64,000 nt of DNA from contig JAJTWR010000386.1 of the NCBI GenBank assembly GCA_021613335.1, forward strand, positions 607,501 through 671,500, written 5' to 3'. The translations under genes were made by a program, and so were the position numbers. The notes beneath the pieces are model-generated. The model was not told where the DNA came from. It did not search any database and saw only the letters and a list, made by a program, of their open reading frames with translations. Shown in pieces: positions 63,509-64,000 of this stretch (position 1 is the first letter of the stretch; each line of letters opens with the position of its first letter). Source of the DNA: Whitmania pigra. Its lineage: Eukaryota > Annelida > Clitellata > Hirudinida > Haemopidae.

Positions 63509-64000
63509 ACTGGAGCGATTGCGAAAGCTCTCAATGGCGTTTTGACATGTTGCATGCTATCTGTTTATCACCTGCAAACTTCGACTGTATTTGCGTATTT
63601 CAATGCGTATTTGCCCATTTCAATTTTGAACTCTAATGTTTGTGAGGCCCTAAACTTTTCTAGGCCCTTGCGCGGAGCACCGGCTGCACTCACCTCTCTT
63701 GGGGCCTGGCTCCGTTATGAAATGGACGTTAATAAAATGCACATACGGGTTGTGGCCCACCCCCGAGCTAACGCATAAAATTCAAGGCCTTAACAGATTT
63801 TAAAGTGCCGAAAACGAATAACTGAGTTATTGCAATAATCGAATTGATCGTTCTTTAACATTGGCCTTGAATTACTATACTCATGAAATGAATGCAATAT
63901 CAAATCAATCGTGTACGAGATTACAAATTGAAACGTTTGAATTTGTCCATGATACGAATGTTTTCTAATTTTATTTTATTTTTCAAATCATTAATAAGGG

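Larger units (their letters stand above)
59040..64000. repeat. Recent tandem duplication, 3,612-bp period
   Basis: 59085-60388 and 62697-64000 are nearly identical base for base, with only scattered differences (for example GGCCCCTGCG against GGCCCTTGCG, and a T-run length difference at the end). Unit 1 to unit 2 spacing is 3,629 bp from GHITM start to start, with more divergence and a ~200-bp deletion near 56,500. A third GHITM gene is predicted to start about 580 bp past the window end. Confidence 0.93.

Overview
This window is nuclear DNA from an animal, most likely an invertebrate. The genes are split by short GT-AG introns, intergenic DNA is AT-rich, and every recognisable protein is a conserved animal housekeeping family. 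The species cannot be named from sequence alone. Genes were called by assembling exons by hand so that splice sites, codon phase and family motifs agree; no search was run.

Layout: 1-5,044 holds the 5' part of a nardilysin (M16 zinc peptidase) gene on the minus strand, with its zinc-motif exon at 2,483-2,564; it runs off the left edge. 5,045-13,829 is intergenic and saturated with tri- and tetranucleotide arrays, including a (GTGA)n block of about 630 bp. 13,830-23,611 is a five-exon plus-strand gene for a secreted-start, single-pass membrane protein with a Cys-rich ectodomain and two PPxY motifs; I could not place it in a family. Next come TPD52-like (24,799-26,316, +), NDUFAF5 (26,796-30,450, -) and NOC2L (30,722-34,931, +). 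The last two are head to head, with 271 bp between their start codons.

35,000-46,000 is a transposon-rich interval. It holds a 5'-truncated LINE, three tandem ~1.26-kb units each encoding a repeat-rich protein that ends in a divergent homeodomain, a MITE with 33-bp terminal inverted repeats, a hAT transposase remnant, a tRNA-like SINE and a decayed LINE reverse transcriptase. At 46,078-48,549 is an intronless TRIP12-type HECT ubiquitin ligase with one in-frame stop.

50,073-53,704 carries two tandem SMNDC1 (SPF30) genes, converging on TAF9 (53,964-54,663, -). 55,600 to the end is a tandem amplification (period about 3.6 kb) of GHITM/TMBIM5, with two intact seven-exon copies and a third unit cut by the window edge; each unit also carries an orphan exon-1-like fragment.

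The genes are not one pathway, although two act in mitochondrial inner-membrane and complex I biology (NDUFAF5, GHITM) and three in nuclear RNA or transcription work (NOC2L, SMNDC1, TAF9). The most novel signals are a small SINE family with four copies, all flanked by target-site duplications (45.6, 49.7, 55.76 and 56.0 kb), the homeodomain array at 35.8-39.5 kb, and the unclassified PPxY membrane protein.
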